Below, piece after piece: positions 56,134 through 64,000 of a stretch of 64,000 bases of DNA. Source of the stretch: Actinomadura luteofluorescens (GTDB lineage Bacteria > Actinomycetota > Actinomycetes > Streptosporangiales > Streptosporangiaceae); contig NZ_JACCBA010000001.1 in NCBI RefSeq assembly GCF_013409365.1, positions 4,836,001 through 4,900,000 on the forward strand. The letters are read 5' to 3'. The notes beneath the pieces were generated by a model that saw only the letters and a program-made list of their open reading frames with translations, did not search any database and had not been told where the DNA came from. Made by a program: the position numbers and the translations under genes. Each line of letters begins with the position of its first letter. The stretch's first letter is position 1.

Positions 56134-56168
56134 GGCCGGGGTCCGCGTGGCGCGCGCGGACCCCGGCC
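56134..56168 (+). terminator. Intrinsic terminator after the LPVTG gene
   Basis: The 14-bp stem GGCCGGGGTCCGCG pairs with its complement around TGGCGCG, followed by TTTCCTGT. It starts 22 bases after the stop. Confidence 0.85.
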
Positions 56169-56182
56169 TTTCCTGTGGGCCG

Positions 56183-57154
56183 TCAGCCGATGGGACGCCC
56201 GAAGGTCACGCGGTAGTCCTTCGGGCGCCGCCCGGTGAGCTTGGCGAAGAGGGCGGAGAACGTCCCGGGGTCCCGGTAACCGACCGCGCCGGCGATGGCG
56301 GCGACCGTCCTGTCCGTGGTCTCCAGGAGGTGGCGGGCGCGGCGGACGCGCGCCGACTGGAGGTACTCCAGCGGGCTCTGGCCCGTCTCGTGCGCGAAGC
56401 GCCGCAGCAGCGTCCGGGTGCTGACGTCGAACGCGTCCGCCAGCCCGGCGAGGTCGTACCGGGCGGCGAGGTTCTGGTCGAGGTGCCGCATGACCCGGCG
56501 GGAGAAGTCGTGCCCGGGCCGCGGGAGGAGCCGGGCGTCGACGTACGGGGCCTGGGACGAGCGGGCGTCGTCCACGAGCGCCATCCGCGCGGTCGCCCGG
56601 GCCACGCCGGTGCCGCTGTGCCGGCGGACCAGTTCCAGGGCGAAGTCGTACATGGCGCTGAACGCCGCCGTGGTGGTCACCCCCGCGTCGGTGACGACCA
56701 GGAGGTCCGGCCGGACGTCGGCGGACGGGCAGCGCCTGGCCAGCTCGTCCGCGAACAACCACGCCGTCGTGGCCCGGCGCCGGTCGAGCAGCCCGGCCGC
56801 GGCGAGCAGGAACGCGCCGACGCAGATCGAGACGACCGCGCCTCCCGCGGCGGCGTGCGAGCGGACGGCCGCGAGCTCCGGGGCCAGCCCCGCGAGCTTC
56901 GCGTCCACGTCGAGGCCCGCGTGGAGCTCGAACCCCGGCACGACGAGGACGTCGACCTCGCGGAGCGGGGAGGCGGCCAGCGCCACGCCCCCGGAGGCGA
57001 CGACACGGCGGCGCGGCGACACCACCGACACCTCGTAGCCGGCGCGGTCCGGACCGGCGACGTGCCCGGCCATCGTCAGCAGATCGGGGACGCCGAACAC
57101 CTCCGACGCGAAACAACCTGGATAGGCCAGCACCCCCACCCGCAACGCACCCAT
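56183..57154 (-). CDS. GlxA family transcriptional regulator (DJ-1/PfpI plus AraC)
   Basis: 323 residues. Residues 1-190 are a DJ-1/PfpI-like domain (VGVLAYPGCFASEVFG, VLVVPGFE, GAVVSICVGAFLLAAAGLL with the nucleophile-elbow Cys). The last 100 are two AraC helix-turn-helix motifs (YDLAGLADAFDVSTRTLLRRF; TVAAIAGAVGYRDPGTFSALF). These regulators control catabolism of amides or betaines. It is divergent from a dienelactone-hydrolase gene, its likely target. Confidence 0.92.
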   Translation of the reverse strand: MGALRVGVLAYPGCFASEVFGVPDLLTMAGHVAGPDRAGYEVSVVSPRRRVVASGGVALAASPLREVDVLVVPGFELHAGLDVDAKLAGLAPELAAVRSHAAAGGAVVSICVGAFLLAAAGLLDRRRATTAWLFADELARRCPSADVRPDLLVVTDAGVTTTAAFSAMYDFALELVRRHSGTGVARATARMALVDDARSSQAPYVDARLLPRPGHDFSRRVMRHLDQNLAARYDLAGLADAFDVSTRTLLRRFAHETGQSPLEYLQSARVRRARHLLETTDRTVAAIAGAVGYRDPGTFSALFAKLTGRRPKDYRVTFGRPIG

Positions 57155-57248
57155 TGCCCGCCTCCCGTCCGCTCGCTGGCGAGATTACCCCTGAACATGG
57201 CGATCCGGCCTATCCCGGCGCAGGCCGCCGCCCGGCCACGCTGTCCTC

Positions 57249-58067
57249 ATGAACACTGACAGCGGGCGCCTTGATGATGCGATCGCCGACTTCTCGCGGC
57301 GGCAGGTGGACGTGGACGGGGTGGTGAAGACGGTCTACGTCGCGGGCGCCGGCCCGGCCGTCGTGCTGATGCCCGAGATGCCGGGCATCAGCCCGGACGT
57401 CCTGCGGCTGGCGCGGTGGGTGCGGGACGCGGGCTTCACCGTCCACCTCCCCTCGCTCTTCGGCCGCGACGGCGCCTATCCCACCGTCGAGGACGGGGAG
57501 CGGATCGTTCGCCGGGCGTGCGTGAGCGCCGAGTTCCGGGCCTTCGCCGGGGGCGGCACCAGCCCCGTCACGGCGTGGCTGCGCGGGCTCGCCCGGCAGG
57601 CCCACGCCGAGTGCGGCGGGCCGGGGGTCGGTGCGATCGGGCTCTGCTTCACCGGGAACTTCGCCCTGACCATGGCGCTCGAACCGGCGGTCATAGCGCC
57701 GGTCGTCAACCACCCGTCACTGCCGCTGGACGACCCCGCCGGCCTGGAACTCGGCGACGACGACGCCCGCGCGCTCAAGGAGCGCGTCACGCGCGACGGC
57801 CTGACCGTCCTCGCCTACCGCTTCGACAACGACCGGTGGTGCACGGGTCAGCGGTTCGCCGCCTACCAGGCGCTGCTCGGGGACGCCTTCGACGGACGCG
57901 TGCTCCCGGGCGGCGTCGCGAACACCGACCCGCCGCCATTCTTCCGCGACGTGGTCGCGACTCCTCACAGCGTCGTGACCGCGCACCTCGTGGACGAGGA
58001 CGGCCACCCCACGCTCCAGGCCAGGGACGAGATCCTCACCTACCTGACCGAGCGACTGAAGCCCTAG
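57249..58067 (+). CDS. Dienelactone hydrolase family protein
   Basis: 272 residues. The cysteine nucleophile elbow GAIGLCFTGNFAL is characteristic of dienelactone hydrolases, with the later His in DEDGHPTLQ. The family hydrolyses lactones in aromatic breakdown, but many members act on other esters. No signal peptide is seen. It is divergent from GlxA, with 94 bases between starts. Confidence 0.87.
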   Translation: MNTDSGRLDDAIADFSRRQVDVDGVVKTVYVAGAGPAVVLMPEMPGISPDVLRLARWVRDAGFTVHLPSLFGRDGAYPTVEDGERIVRRACVSAEFRAFAGGGTSPVTAWLRGLARQAHAECGGPGVGAIGLCFTGNFALTMALEPAVIAPVVNHPSLPLDDPAGLELGDDDARALKERVTRDGLTVLAYRFDNDRWCTGQRFAAYQALLGDAFDGRVLPGGVANTDPPPFFRDVVATPHSVVTAHLVDEDGHPTLQARDEILTYLTERLKP

Positions 58068-58108
58068 AGGCCGTTTTCCCGAGAGCGCGACGGAGCGGTC
58101 CGGCCGGG

Positions 58109-59020
58109 CTACCTGCTGGAGATGCTCCACGCGCCTTCGCCGGCCGCGGCGGCGTCGCCGAAGGCGGTCCACGCGGCGTCGTCGACCTTGAAGGCGTCGA
58201 GGAGGTAGGCGGAGATCGCGTCGGCGACGAGGACGACGCGGGCGGGGTCCTCGTCGGTGGTCTCGGCGACCGCCTCGCCGGCGACGCCGCCCAGGGTGTG
58301 CTCGCCCTCGGTGACGACGAGCAGGCTCTTCGGGGACGGGCTGAGGCGGTAGGCGTCGGTGAACCACTCCGGCCCGCGGGTGGAGAGCCGCGACCGGTCC
58401 TCGCCGCCCGCGACGACCAGGGCCGGGGCGGTCATGGTGGAGTAGTCCGGCCTCATGAACGGAAGGTGCTCGGCGGCGAACGGGGTGAGCGAGTCGCCGG
58501 TCCCGGTGGCGGCGATCAGCGCGCCGGCCGAGACCGCGGGGTGGGAGAAGTCCTCCCCGGGGACGCCGTCGGCGTCGAGCACGCGCGCGCCGAGGATCGC
58601 GCCGGCGGTCTGGGCGCCCCAGGAGTGGCCGACGACCGCGATGCGCTCGCGGTCGACGCGGGCCTCCAGGCCGCCGGCCTGGGCGAGGATGTCGCCGAGG
58701 CCGTCGAGGATCGCGTGAAGGTCGGAGATCCGGACGCGCCAGATCGTGGCGAAGCGCGGGTCGTCCCAGCCGATGGCGTTGCGGCGGGAGTCCAGGTGGG
58801 TGGGCTGCACCACGAGGAATCCGGCCGCGGCCCACCGGTCGACGAGGGGCTCGTACGCGTCCAGGGACCATGCGTTGCCGTGGGAGAACACGATGACCGG
58901 CAGGTTCCGGCCCGACATCGGGGCGGTGACCTTCACCTGCAGGTCGATGCCGCGGCCGGGCGCGGGGACGGTGATGGGCTTGACGGAGACGATCCGCTGG
59001 CCGAGCTGACGGTGGGACAT
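58109..59020 (-). CDS. Alpha/beta hydrolase (chlorophyllase / PAF-acetylhydrolase-like)
   Basis: 303 residues from MSHRQLGQ. An oxyanion HG in VIVFSHGNAWS, the nucleophile elbow AVVGHSWGAQTAG, the acid Asp in VVAGGEDRSRL and His in VTEGEHTLGG complete the triad. No signal peptide is present. It is divergent from a TetR gene, with two tandem palindromes between, so it is very probably repressed by that TetR. Confidence 0.87.
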   Translation of the reverse strand: MSHRQLGQRIVSVKPITVPAPGRGIDLQVKVTAPMSGRNLPVIVFSHGNAWSLDAYEPLVDRWAAAGFLVVQPTHLDSRRNAIGWDDPRFATIWRVRISDLHAILDGLGDILAQAGGLEARVDRERIAVVGHSWGAQTAGAILGARVLDADGVPGEDFSHPAVSAGALIAATGTGDSLTPFAAEHLPFMRPDYSTMTAPALVVAGGEDRSRLSTRGPEWFTDAYRLSPSPKSLLVVTEGEHTLGGVAGEAVAETTDEDPARVVLVADAISAYLLDAFKVDDAAWTAFGDAAAAGEGAWSISSR

Positions 59021-59059
59021 GGGAGACCTGCGCTTTCTCCATGGACCGCTCTGCCATAC

Positions 59060-59104
59060 TTTGGCGGAGCGTTGTTCCGCCAAACTAGCGGAACATTGTT
59101 CCGC
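59060..59104. promoter_or_regulatory. Tandem TetR operators
   Basis: Site A: TTTGGCGGA (59060-59068) pairs with TCCGCCAAA (59076-59084) and holds GCGGAGCGTTGTTCCGC. Site B: GCGGAACA-T-TGTTCCGC (59088-59104) is perfect. The two 17-bp cores are 24 bases apart between a hydrolase gene and the TetR gene. Confidence 0.75.
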
Positions 59105-59122
59105 GAGCAAAAGGAGGATCCC

Positions 59123-59692
59123 GTGCCGGAACCGGCCGGAGTGCGCCGAGCACAGGCGCAGCGCACCCGCAGCGGCGTGCTGGCGGCCGCGGCGGCGGTC
59201 TTCGTGGAACAGGGCGTCCAGGCCCCCGTCCGCGACATCGCCGAACGCGCCGGCGTCGGCGTCGGCACGATCTACCGGAACTTCCCGACCCGGGCGGACC
59301 TCGTCACCGCCGTCTACCGGCACCAGATCGACACGGCCACCGCACTCGCCCCCCGGCTCCTGGAGGAGTCGGCCTCCCCGTTCACCGCCCTGACCCGCTG
59401 GGTGGACGCGTTCGTGGAGTTCCTCGTGACCAAGCACGGCCTCGGAGCCGCCCTGGGGTCCGGTGATCCAGGGCTGGAGAACCTCCACGCCCTGATGCTC
59501 GACACCCTGGTCCCGGCCTGCGCGACGTTGCTCGACGCCTGCGCCGCCGCCGGCGAACTCGGCCCCGAGGTCTCCGCCTACACGCTCATGCGCGCCATCG
59601 GCAACCTCTGCATCACCGGCCCCGACTACGGCCAGGCCGACGCCAGGCGCATGGTCGCCACCCTCCTCGCCGGATGCCGGCGCGAGGCATGA
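59123..59692 (+). CDS. TetR family transcriptional regulator
   Basis: 189 residues from a GTG with AAGGAGG before it. The helix-turn-helix is VRDIAERAGVGVGTIYRNFPTRADLV. The C-terminal domain belongs to the TetR_C-type helical bundle (LTRWVDAFVEFLVTKHGLG). Tandem palindromes directly upstream, which extend almost to its ribosome site, predict autoregulation and control of the divergent hydrolase. Confidence 0.92.
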   Translation: MPEPAGVRRAQAQRTRSGVLAAAAAVFVEQGVQAPVRDIAERAGVGVGTIYRNFPTRADLVTAVYRHQIDTATALAPRLLEESASPFTALTRWVDAFVEFLVTKHGLGAALGSGDPGLENLHALMLDTLVPACATLLDACAAAGELGPEVSAYTLMRAIGNLCITGPDYGQADARRMVATLLAGCRREA

Positions 59693-59735
59693 ACCGGGCC
59701 CGCCGATCGCTCCGGGCCCGCCGCCGGAGAACGGC

Positions 59736-60566
59736 CTAGGAGGCGGCGGCCTCGGGACGGGCGCCGCGGAGCGGGTGTGCGCTGCCCTGCAGCAGGACCT
59801 TCGCCACGAGGGCGGGGTCGTCGGCCATGGGGACGTGGCCGCAGCCCTCCAGCCAGACGAACCGGGCGTCGGGAAGGCGGCGCTGGGCGCGGATGGCCTG
59901 GCTGCGCAGGAGCAGGCGGTCCTTCGTGCCCCAGGCGATGGTCACGGGGACGTCGGCGCAGGAGCCGAGGAACCGGGTGGAGCGGCCAGCGCGGAGGGTG
60001 GGTTCGAAGCCCGGGGCGTCGCGCATGGCGCGGGCGTCCCCCGTGAGGGTCTCGATGTCCATCAGGTCGGGACGGCCGTAGATCATGCCGAACATGAGGG
60101 TGCGGCGGCGCGGGGAGCGGGCCAGCCGGGTGAGGAACGTCTCGGGGACGCGGGCGCCGAACCGCGACGCGCGCAGCACCGACATGCCGTAGCGGAACTC
60201 CAGGTTGTTGAAGAAGCCGGCCGGGGACAGGGCGGTCGCCGAGCTGGCGAGGCCGCGGTCGGCGGCTTCGAGGGCGAAGAGGCCGCCGAGGGAGTTGCCC
60301 GCGATGTGCGGGCGGTCCAGGCCGAGGGCGGCGAAGGCGTCCGCGAGGGCGGAGACGGCCGTGTCGAGGGTGTAGGGGGTGCCGCCCGGCAGCGGCGGGG
60401 AGTCGCCGAAGCCGGGCAGGTCGACCGCGAAGACCTCGCGTTCGGCGGCGAGCAGGTCCATGACCGGTGCCCACCCCTGGCGGCGGTGGCCGATGCCGTG
60501 CAGCAGGACGAGGGGCGGCCCCTCGCCGCGGCGCTCGTAAGCGATGTTCACCCGCGCGTTGTCCAC
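59736..60566 (-). CDS. Alpha/beta fold hydrolase
   Basis: 276 residues. LLHGIGHRRQGWAPV gives the oxyanion region, HIAGNSLGGLFAL the nucleophile elbow, and IAWGTKDRLLL and LEGCGHVPMADDP the Asp and His. The cap domain is helical. It is probably an intracellular esterase or C-C hydrolase. It follows sigE on the same strand, 25 bases downstream, and so may belong to the SigE transcript. Confidence 0.87.
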   Translation of the reverse strand: MDNARVNIAYERRGEGPPLVLLHGIGHRRQGWAPVMDLLAAEREVFAVDLPGFGDSPPLPGGTPYTLDTAVSALADAFAALGLDRPHIAGNSLGGLFALEAADRGLASSATALSPAGFFNNLEFRYGMSVLRASRFGARVPETFLTRLARSPRRRTLMFGMIYGRPDLMDIETLTGDARAMRDAPGFEPTLRAGRSTRFLGSCADVPVTIAWGTKDRLLLRSQAIRAQRRLPDARFVWLEGCGHVPMADDPALVAKVLLQGSAHPLRGARPEAAAS

Positions 60567-60591
60567 GGGCGAAGGGTAGGCCGGAAGTTAC

Positions 60592-61158
60592 TCAGCGGTC
60601 ACTAGTGATGCTCGTCACGGCGCACTCGGCGGGACGGCGGTGCTCCAGGGCGGTGCGCAGCTGCGCGCGGCCCCGGTGGATGCGCGAGCGGACGGTGCCG
60701 AGCTTGACGTTCAGCGACGCGGCGATCTCCTCGTACGACAGGCCCTCGATGTCGCACAGGACGACCGCGGCGCGGTATTCGGGGGCGAGGCCGTCGAGCG
60801 CCTTCTGGATGTCGTGGTCGAGGTGCCGCTCGTCGTAGGCCTGCGCCGGGCCCGGCTCGCGGCCCTGCAGGCGCTCGGCGGCGTCGTCGCCGAGGGAGTC
60901 GAACCGGATGCGCTGCTTGCGGCGGGCGCGGTCGAGGAACAGGTTCGTCGTGATCCGGTGCAGCCAGCCCTCGAACGTGCCGGGACTGTAGGAGGACAGG
61001 GAGCGGAAGACCCGGATGAAGACGTCCTGGGTCAGGTCCTCGGCGTCGTGGCGGTTGCCCGTCAGCCGGTACGCCAGCCGGAACACCCGGGTCGAGTGCT
61101 CGCTGACGATCTGCTCCCACGTCGGCGGGGTCCACGCCATCGCACCTGCGCTCACCAC
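60592..61158 (-). CDS. sigE: ECF RNA polymerase sigma factor SigE
   Basis: 188 residues from the GTG at 61158 (MAWTPPTW at 61140 is an alternative start). Region 2 is [24 protein letters not shown], then [19 protein letters not shown]. Region 4 is [37 protein letters not shown]. This is nearly the same pattern as mycobacterial SigE, an envelope-stress sigma factor of 200-260 residues. RseA-type anti-sigma, htrA and tatB genes usually follow; here a hydrolase follows instead. The C-terminal EC in ECAVTS is also seen in SigE. Confidence 0.9.
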   Translation of the reverse strand: MVSAGAMAWTPPTWEQIVSEHSTRVFRLAYRLTGNRHDAEDLTQDVFIRVFRSLSSYSPGTFEGWLHRITTNLFLDRARRKQRIRFDSLGDDAAERLQGREPGPAQAYDERHLDHDIQKALDGLAPEYRAAVVLCDIEGLSYEEIAASLNVKLGTVRSRIHRGRAQLRTALEHRRPAECAVTSITSDR

Positions 61159-61358
61159 TACCCCCGTCTGATACTCAATCGTTACGGCCAAGCATGCCGG
61201 TACCCAGATAAGAGCCGTGTAAGAACCTTGAGCGTGGCCGGATCAGGCACGTGAGATGTGACTCATCTCATTGGACCGGATGTCGACAAGGATTGAGTCG
61301 GCGCCGGTCCGCATGGAGGATCGGGGGCAGTCCCCACCCCGACACGCGAGGACGTGGC

Positions 61359-62933
61359 ATGGCGCGAAGCTACAACCTGGCCGACCTGCTCGAGATCCTG
61401 GCGGCGGCGGGGCCGGACCGCCCCGCGCTGGTGGCCGGTGCGGAGCGGCGGACGTACCGGCGGCTCAGCGAGCGGGCGAGCCGGGTCGGGCACCATCTCG
61501 CGGAGGCCGGGGTGCGGCCGGGCGAGCACGTGGCGATCCTCGCCTACAACCGGGCCGAGTGGATCGAGGCGATGCTGGGCATCTTCAAGATCCGCGCGGT
61601 GCCGATCCCGGTGAACTTCCGCTACGTCGCCGCCGAGCTGCGCCACGTCCTGGCCGACTCCGACTCGGTGGCGCTGGTCGGGGAGCGCTCGCTGCTGGCC
61701 AAGGTGGAGGAGATCCGCGGCGAGCTGCCCGCGCTGCGGCACGTCGTCGTGCTGGAGGACGGGTCCGAGGCCGAGATCCCCGGCGCGGTCGAGTACGAGA
61801 AGGCGCTCGCGGGCGCCGCCTCCGACGACGACTTCCCCGAACGCTCCGGCGACGACCGCTACATCATGTACACGGGCGGGACGACGGGTTATCCGAAGGG
61901 CGTCGAGTGGCGCTGCGAGGACATCTTCTTCGGCGCGCTCGGCGGCGGGAACGTCCTCGGCGACCCCATCGGCAGCCCCGAGGAGCTGGCCGCCAACGCC
62001 GACCAGCCCGCGATGGCCGTGCTCGACTGCGCGCCCGTCATGCACGGCGCGGGCCAGTGGGTCGCGTTCATGGGGTTGTTCAGCGGCGCCAAGGTCGTCC
62101 TTTACACCGACCACGCGTTCGACGCGGACAAGGCCCTGCGGCTGCTCGCCGAGGAGCAGGCGAACGTGATGATGCTCGTCGGGGACGTCATGGCGCGCCC
62201 GGTCGCGAAGGCGCTCGCCTCCGGCGACCACGACACGTCCTCGCTGATGGCGATCGCGTCCGGCGGGGCACCGCTGACCGAGGGCGCGAAGGACGCGCTC
62301 CGGGAGCACCTGCCGAACATCATGTTCCTCGACAACTACGGCGCGTCGGAGACCGGTGCGTGCGGCCCGTCCGTCGGCGGCAAGGAGGGGACGGCCCGGT
62401 TCATGATGAAGCCCGGGATCACCGTCCTCGACGACGACCTGAACGTCGTGCGGCCCGGCGAGATCGGCAGGCTGGCCCGAAGCGGCCACATCCCGCTCGG
62501 CTACTACAACGACCCCGCCAAGACGGCGTCGACGTTCTTCACCGCCGCGGACGGGACGCGCTGGTCGGTGCCCGGCGACTTCGCGAGCCTGGAGGAGGAC
62601 GGGACGATCACGCTGCTCGGCCGCGGCTCCCTGGTGATCAACACGGGCGGCGAGAAGGTGTACCCGGAGGAGGTCGAGGTCGCCCTCAAGGACCATCCCG
62701 CCGTGGAGGACGCGGTCGTCGTGGGCCTGCCGGACGAGCGGTTCGGCCAGCGCGTCGCGGCCGTGGTCGCCCCGTGCCCGGGTGCGACGGTGACCCTTGA
62801 GGATTTGACCGAATATTGCCGCGAACGTCTTGCCGGCTACAAGCTTCCGCGGCAGATGACCCTGGTCGACGAGGTACAGCGAACCGCCGTCGGGAAGTCC
62901 GATTACAAGTGGGCCAGGAGCGTGCTCGCGTAG
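61359..62933 (+). CDS. Acyl-CoA synthetase (FadD19-like)
   Basis: 524 residues from an ATG with GAGGA before it. The AMP-binding signature is YIMYTGGTTGYPKGVEWRCEDIFF; NYGASETGACG, GRGSLVINTGGEKVYPEEVE and the C-terminal Lys in RTAVGKSDYK follow. The MYTGGTTGxPKGV form is that of mycobacterial FadD17/FadD19 ligases for steroid side chains or branched acids. It differs from the FAAL at 20391 in lacking the FAAL-type sequence layout, so it should make the CoA ester. It is monocistronic. Confidence 0.9.
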   Translation: MARSYNLADLLEILAAAGPDRPALVAGAERRTYRRLSERASRVGHHLAEAGVRPGEHVAILAYNRAEWIEAMLGIFKIRAVPIPVNFRYVAAELRHVLADSDSVALVGERSLLAKVEEIRGELPALRHVVVLEDGSEAEIPGAVEYEKALAGAASDDDFPERSGDDRYIMYTGGTTGYPKGVEWRCEDIFFGALGGGNVLGDPIGSPEELAANADQPAMAVLDCAPVMHGAGQWVAFMGLFSGAKVVLYTDHAFDADKALRLLAEEQANVMMLVGDVMARPVAKALASGDHDTSSLMAIASGGAPLTEGAKDALREHLPNIMFLDNYGASETGACGPSVGGKEGTARFMMKPGITVLDDDLNVVRPGEIGRLARSGHIPLGYYNDPAKTASTFFTAADGTRWSVPGDFASLEEDGTITLLGRGSLVINTGGEKVYPEEVEVALKDHPAVEDAVVVGLPDERFGQRVAAVVAPCPGATVTLEDLTEYCRERLAGYKLPRQMTLVDEVQRTAVGKSDYKWARSVLA

Positions 62934-63061
62934 GGTTTTGGTAAAGTCACCGCGTGTGGGTTATACCACGCCCGGGCACTTTTTCTCCGGCGGCCGCCAG
63001 TCAAGAATCAATTGATGGCGAGGGAGCGTGCCTTGGGCGCGTTCCGGCGAATAACCGCCCC

Positions 63062-64000
63062 ATGAGTGGGGATCGGCTGATACCGCTCGCGCGCCGGTAT
63101 CGCCTGCTCTCTGTCGTCGGCAGAGGCGGCATGGGCACCGTCTGGCGGGCGTACGACGAGATGCTCGACCGGGACGTCGCGGTCAAGGAGGTGCACCTCC
63201 CCCCGCGCATCACCGAGAGCGAGCGCAGGGTGATGTGCAGGCGCCTGTTCTCCGAGGCCCGCGCGACCGCGGCCCTGCGCCATCCCGGCGTCGTCGCCGT
63301 GCACGATCTCATCATCGAGGACGGCCGCCCCTGGATCGTCATGGAGTTCCTGGAGTCGTGCTCCCTGCACAGGCTCGTCACGGAGGACGGCCCGCTCGGC
63401 GTGCGCCGCGCGGCGGAGATCGGCGCGGCGGTCCTGTCGGTGCTCCGCGCGTCGCACGCGGCGGGCATCCTGCACCGCGACGTCAAGCCCAGCAACGTCC
63501 TGCTGTGCGACGACGGGCGGGTCCTGCTCAGCGACTTCGGCCTCGCCGTCCACACCGGGAAGGGCGCGCAGCCGGCCGACACCCTGCTCGCCGGGATCGA
63601 GGGCTCTCCCGCCTACCTCCCGCCGGAACGGGTGAACGGCCTGCCGAGCGTGGAGGCGTCCGACCTCTGGTCGCTCGGCGCGACGCTTTACACGGCGGTC
63701 GAGGGGTTTTCACCTTTCCTGCGCTGCCACGCTCTCGCGTCGATGGTGGCGGTTCTTCTGGGCGACTATGCGCGCCCTGTGCGGGCCGGGCCGCTGGCTT
63801 CGGTCATCGAAGGACTGCTGCGGCAGCGGCCGGAGGACAGATTGACGGCCGAGGCCACCGCGGAAATGCTGGAAAAGGTTATCGGAACGGCCCCCGAACC
63901 CGGTTTCACCCGCGCGCCGGTGCCGCATCCCCGCCGTTTCTCCGTGCACCGCACCGCCCTTCGGCGCCGCGTTCCGTGGGCGCTCAGCGCCGCCTGGGTG
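63062..64000 (+). CDS. Ser/Thr protein kinase (3' end outside window)
   Basis: At least 313 residues, open to the right edge. Kinase motifs: VVGRGGMGTVWRAYD, VAVKEV (catalytic Lys), ILHRDVKPSNVLL (catalytic Asp), LSDFGLAV and GSPAYLPPERV. The last visible residues, RRRVPWALSAAWV, look like the start of a membrane helix after a juxtamembrane segment. A PknB-like transmembrane kinase is expected; the sensor domain lies beyond the window. No Shine-Dalgarno is visible before the ATG. Confidence 0.9.
   Translation, partial: MSGDRLIPLARRYRLLSVVGRGGMGTVWRAYDEMLDRDVAVKEVHLPPRITESERRVMCRRLFSEARATAALRHPGVVAVHDLIIEDGRPWIVMEFLESCSLHRLVTEDGPLGVRRAAEIGAAVLSVLRASHAAGILHRDVKPSNVLLCDDGRVLLSDFGLAVHTGKGAQPADTLLAGIEGSPAYLPPERVNGLPSVEASDLWSLGATLYTAVEGFSPFLRCHALASMVAVLLGDYARPVRAGPLASVIEGLLRQRPEDRLTAEATAEMLEKVIGTAPEPGFTRAPVPHPRRFSVHRTALRRRVPWALSAAWV

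Overview
The window is high-GC actinobacterial chromosome. Dense short intergenic gaps, frequent GTG starts, ATGA/GTGA overlaps, an S-adenosyl-methyltransferase of the DUF574 type, PucR, GlxA and SigE regulators, and Ser/Thr kinases point to a filamentous actinomycete, most like Actinomadura/Thermomonosporaceae; that placement is inference. I saw no rRNA, tRNA, CRISPR, IS element or phage gene.

Layout. 1-20123 is mostly housekeeping and accessory genes: a flavin monooxygenase cut by the left edge, EEP phosphatase, methyltransferases, MBL hydrolase, a Ser/Thr kinase fused to a cyclophilin, chorismate mutase, a GH1 glucosidase, a diiron ferritin-like protein behind a perfect palindrome, secreted wall proteins (RlpA-like; a 724-residue Cys-repeat stalk), IclR and a zinc ribbon. 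20180-38568 is the most interesting part: a lipid-polyketide locus with a fatty acyl-AMP ligase and an MmpL exporter, then (after an AAC(3)-like gene, a glycosyltransferase and a long-tailed MFS pump on the other strand) a 2169-residue Pks13-like polyketide synthase and a crotonyl-CoA carboxylase/reductase.

How the lipid locus would work (inference from families): the ligase adenylates a fatty acid and loads it on the PKS N-terminal ACP. The reductase-carboxylase makes an alkylmalonyl-CoA extender. KS-AT condenses them, the built-in KR reduces the beta-keto group, and the TE releases a 2-alkyl-3-hydroxy acyl chain. That is the mycolate core chemistry, with the Pks13, CmrA and AccD4 jobs rearranged. 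The DH and the last ACP in the PKS lack their catalytic or attachment residues, which fits a 3-hydroxy product. MmpL would export it, and the glycosyltransferase and MFS pump could decorate or export it. The same TTGTCA-N6-TGACAA palindrome lies before the ligase-MmpL operon and before the PKS-reductase operon, tying the two halves together.

38696-64000 returns to mixed genes: Lrp/LysE, a nuclease-like gene with a truncated tandem copy, a GH15 enzyme, a lone DppB-type permease, PucR, a GntR-NUDIX pair with a palindromic operator, a two-component system, a GCS2-type ligase interrupted by an apparent one-base frameshift, an orphan histidine kinase, YceI, an L,D-transpeptidase, a secreted protein ending in LPVTG, GlxA, several alpha/beta hydrolases, a TetR gene with tandem operators, sigE without an adjacent anti-sigma gene, an acyl-CoA synthetase and a Ser/Thr kinase cut by the right edge.
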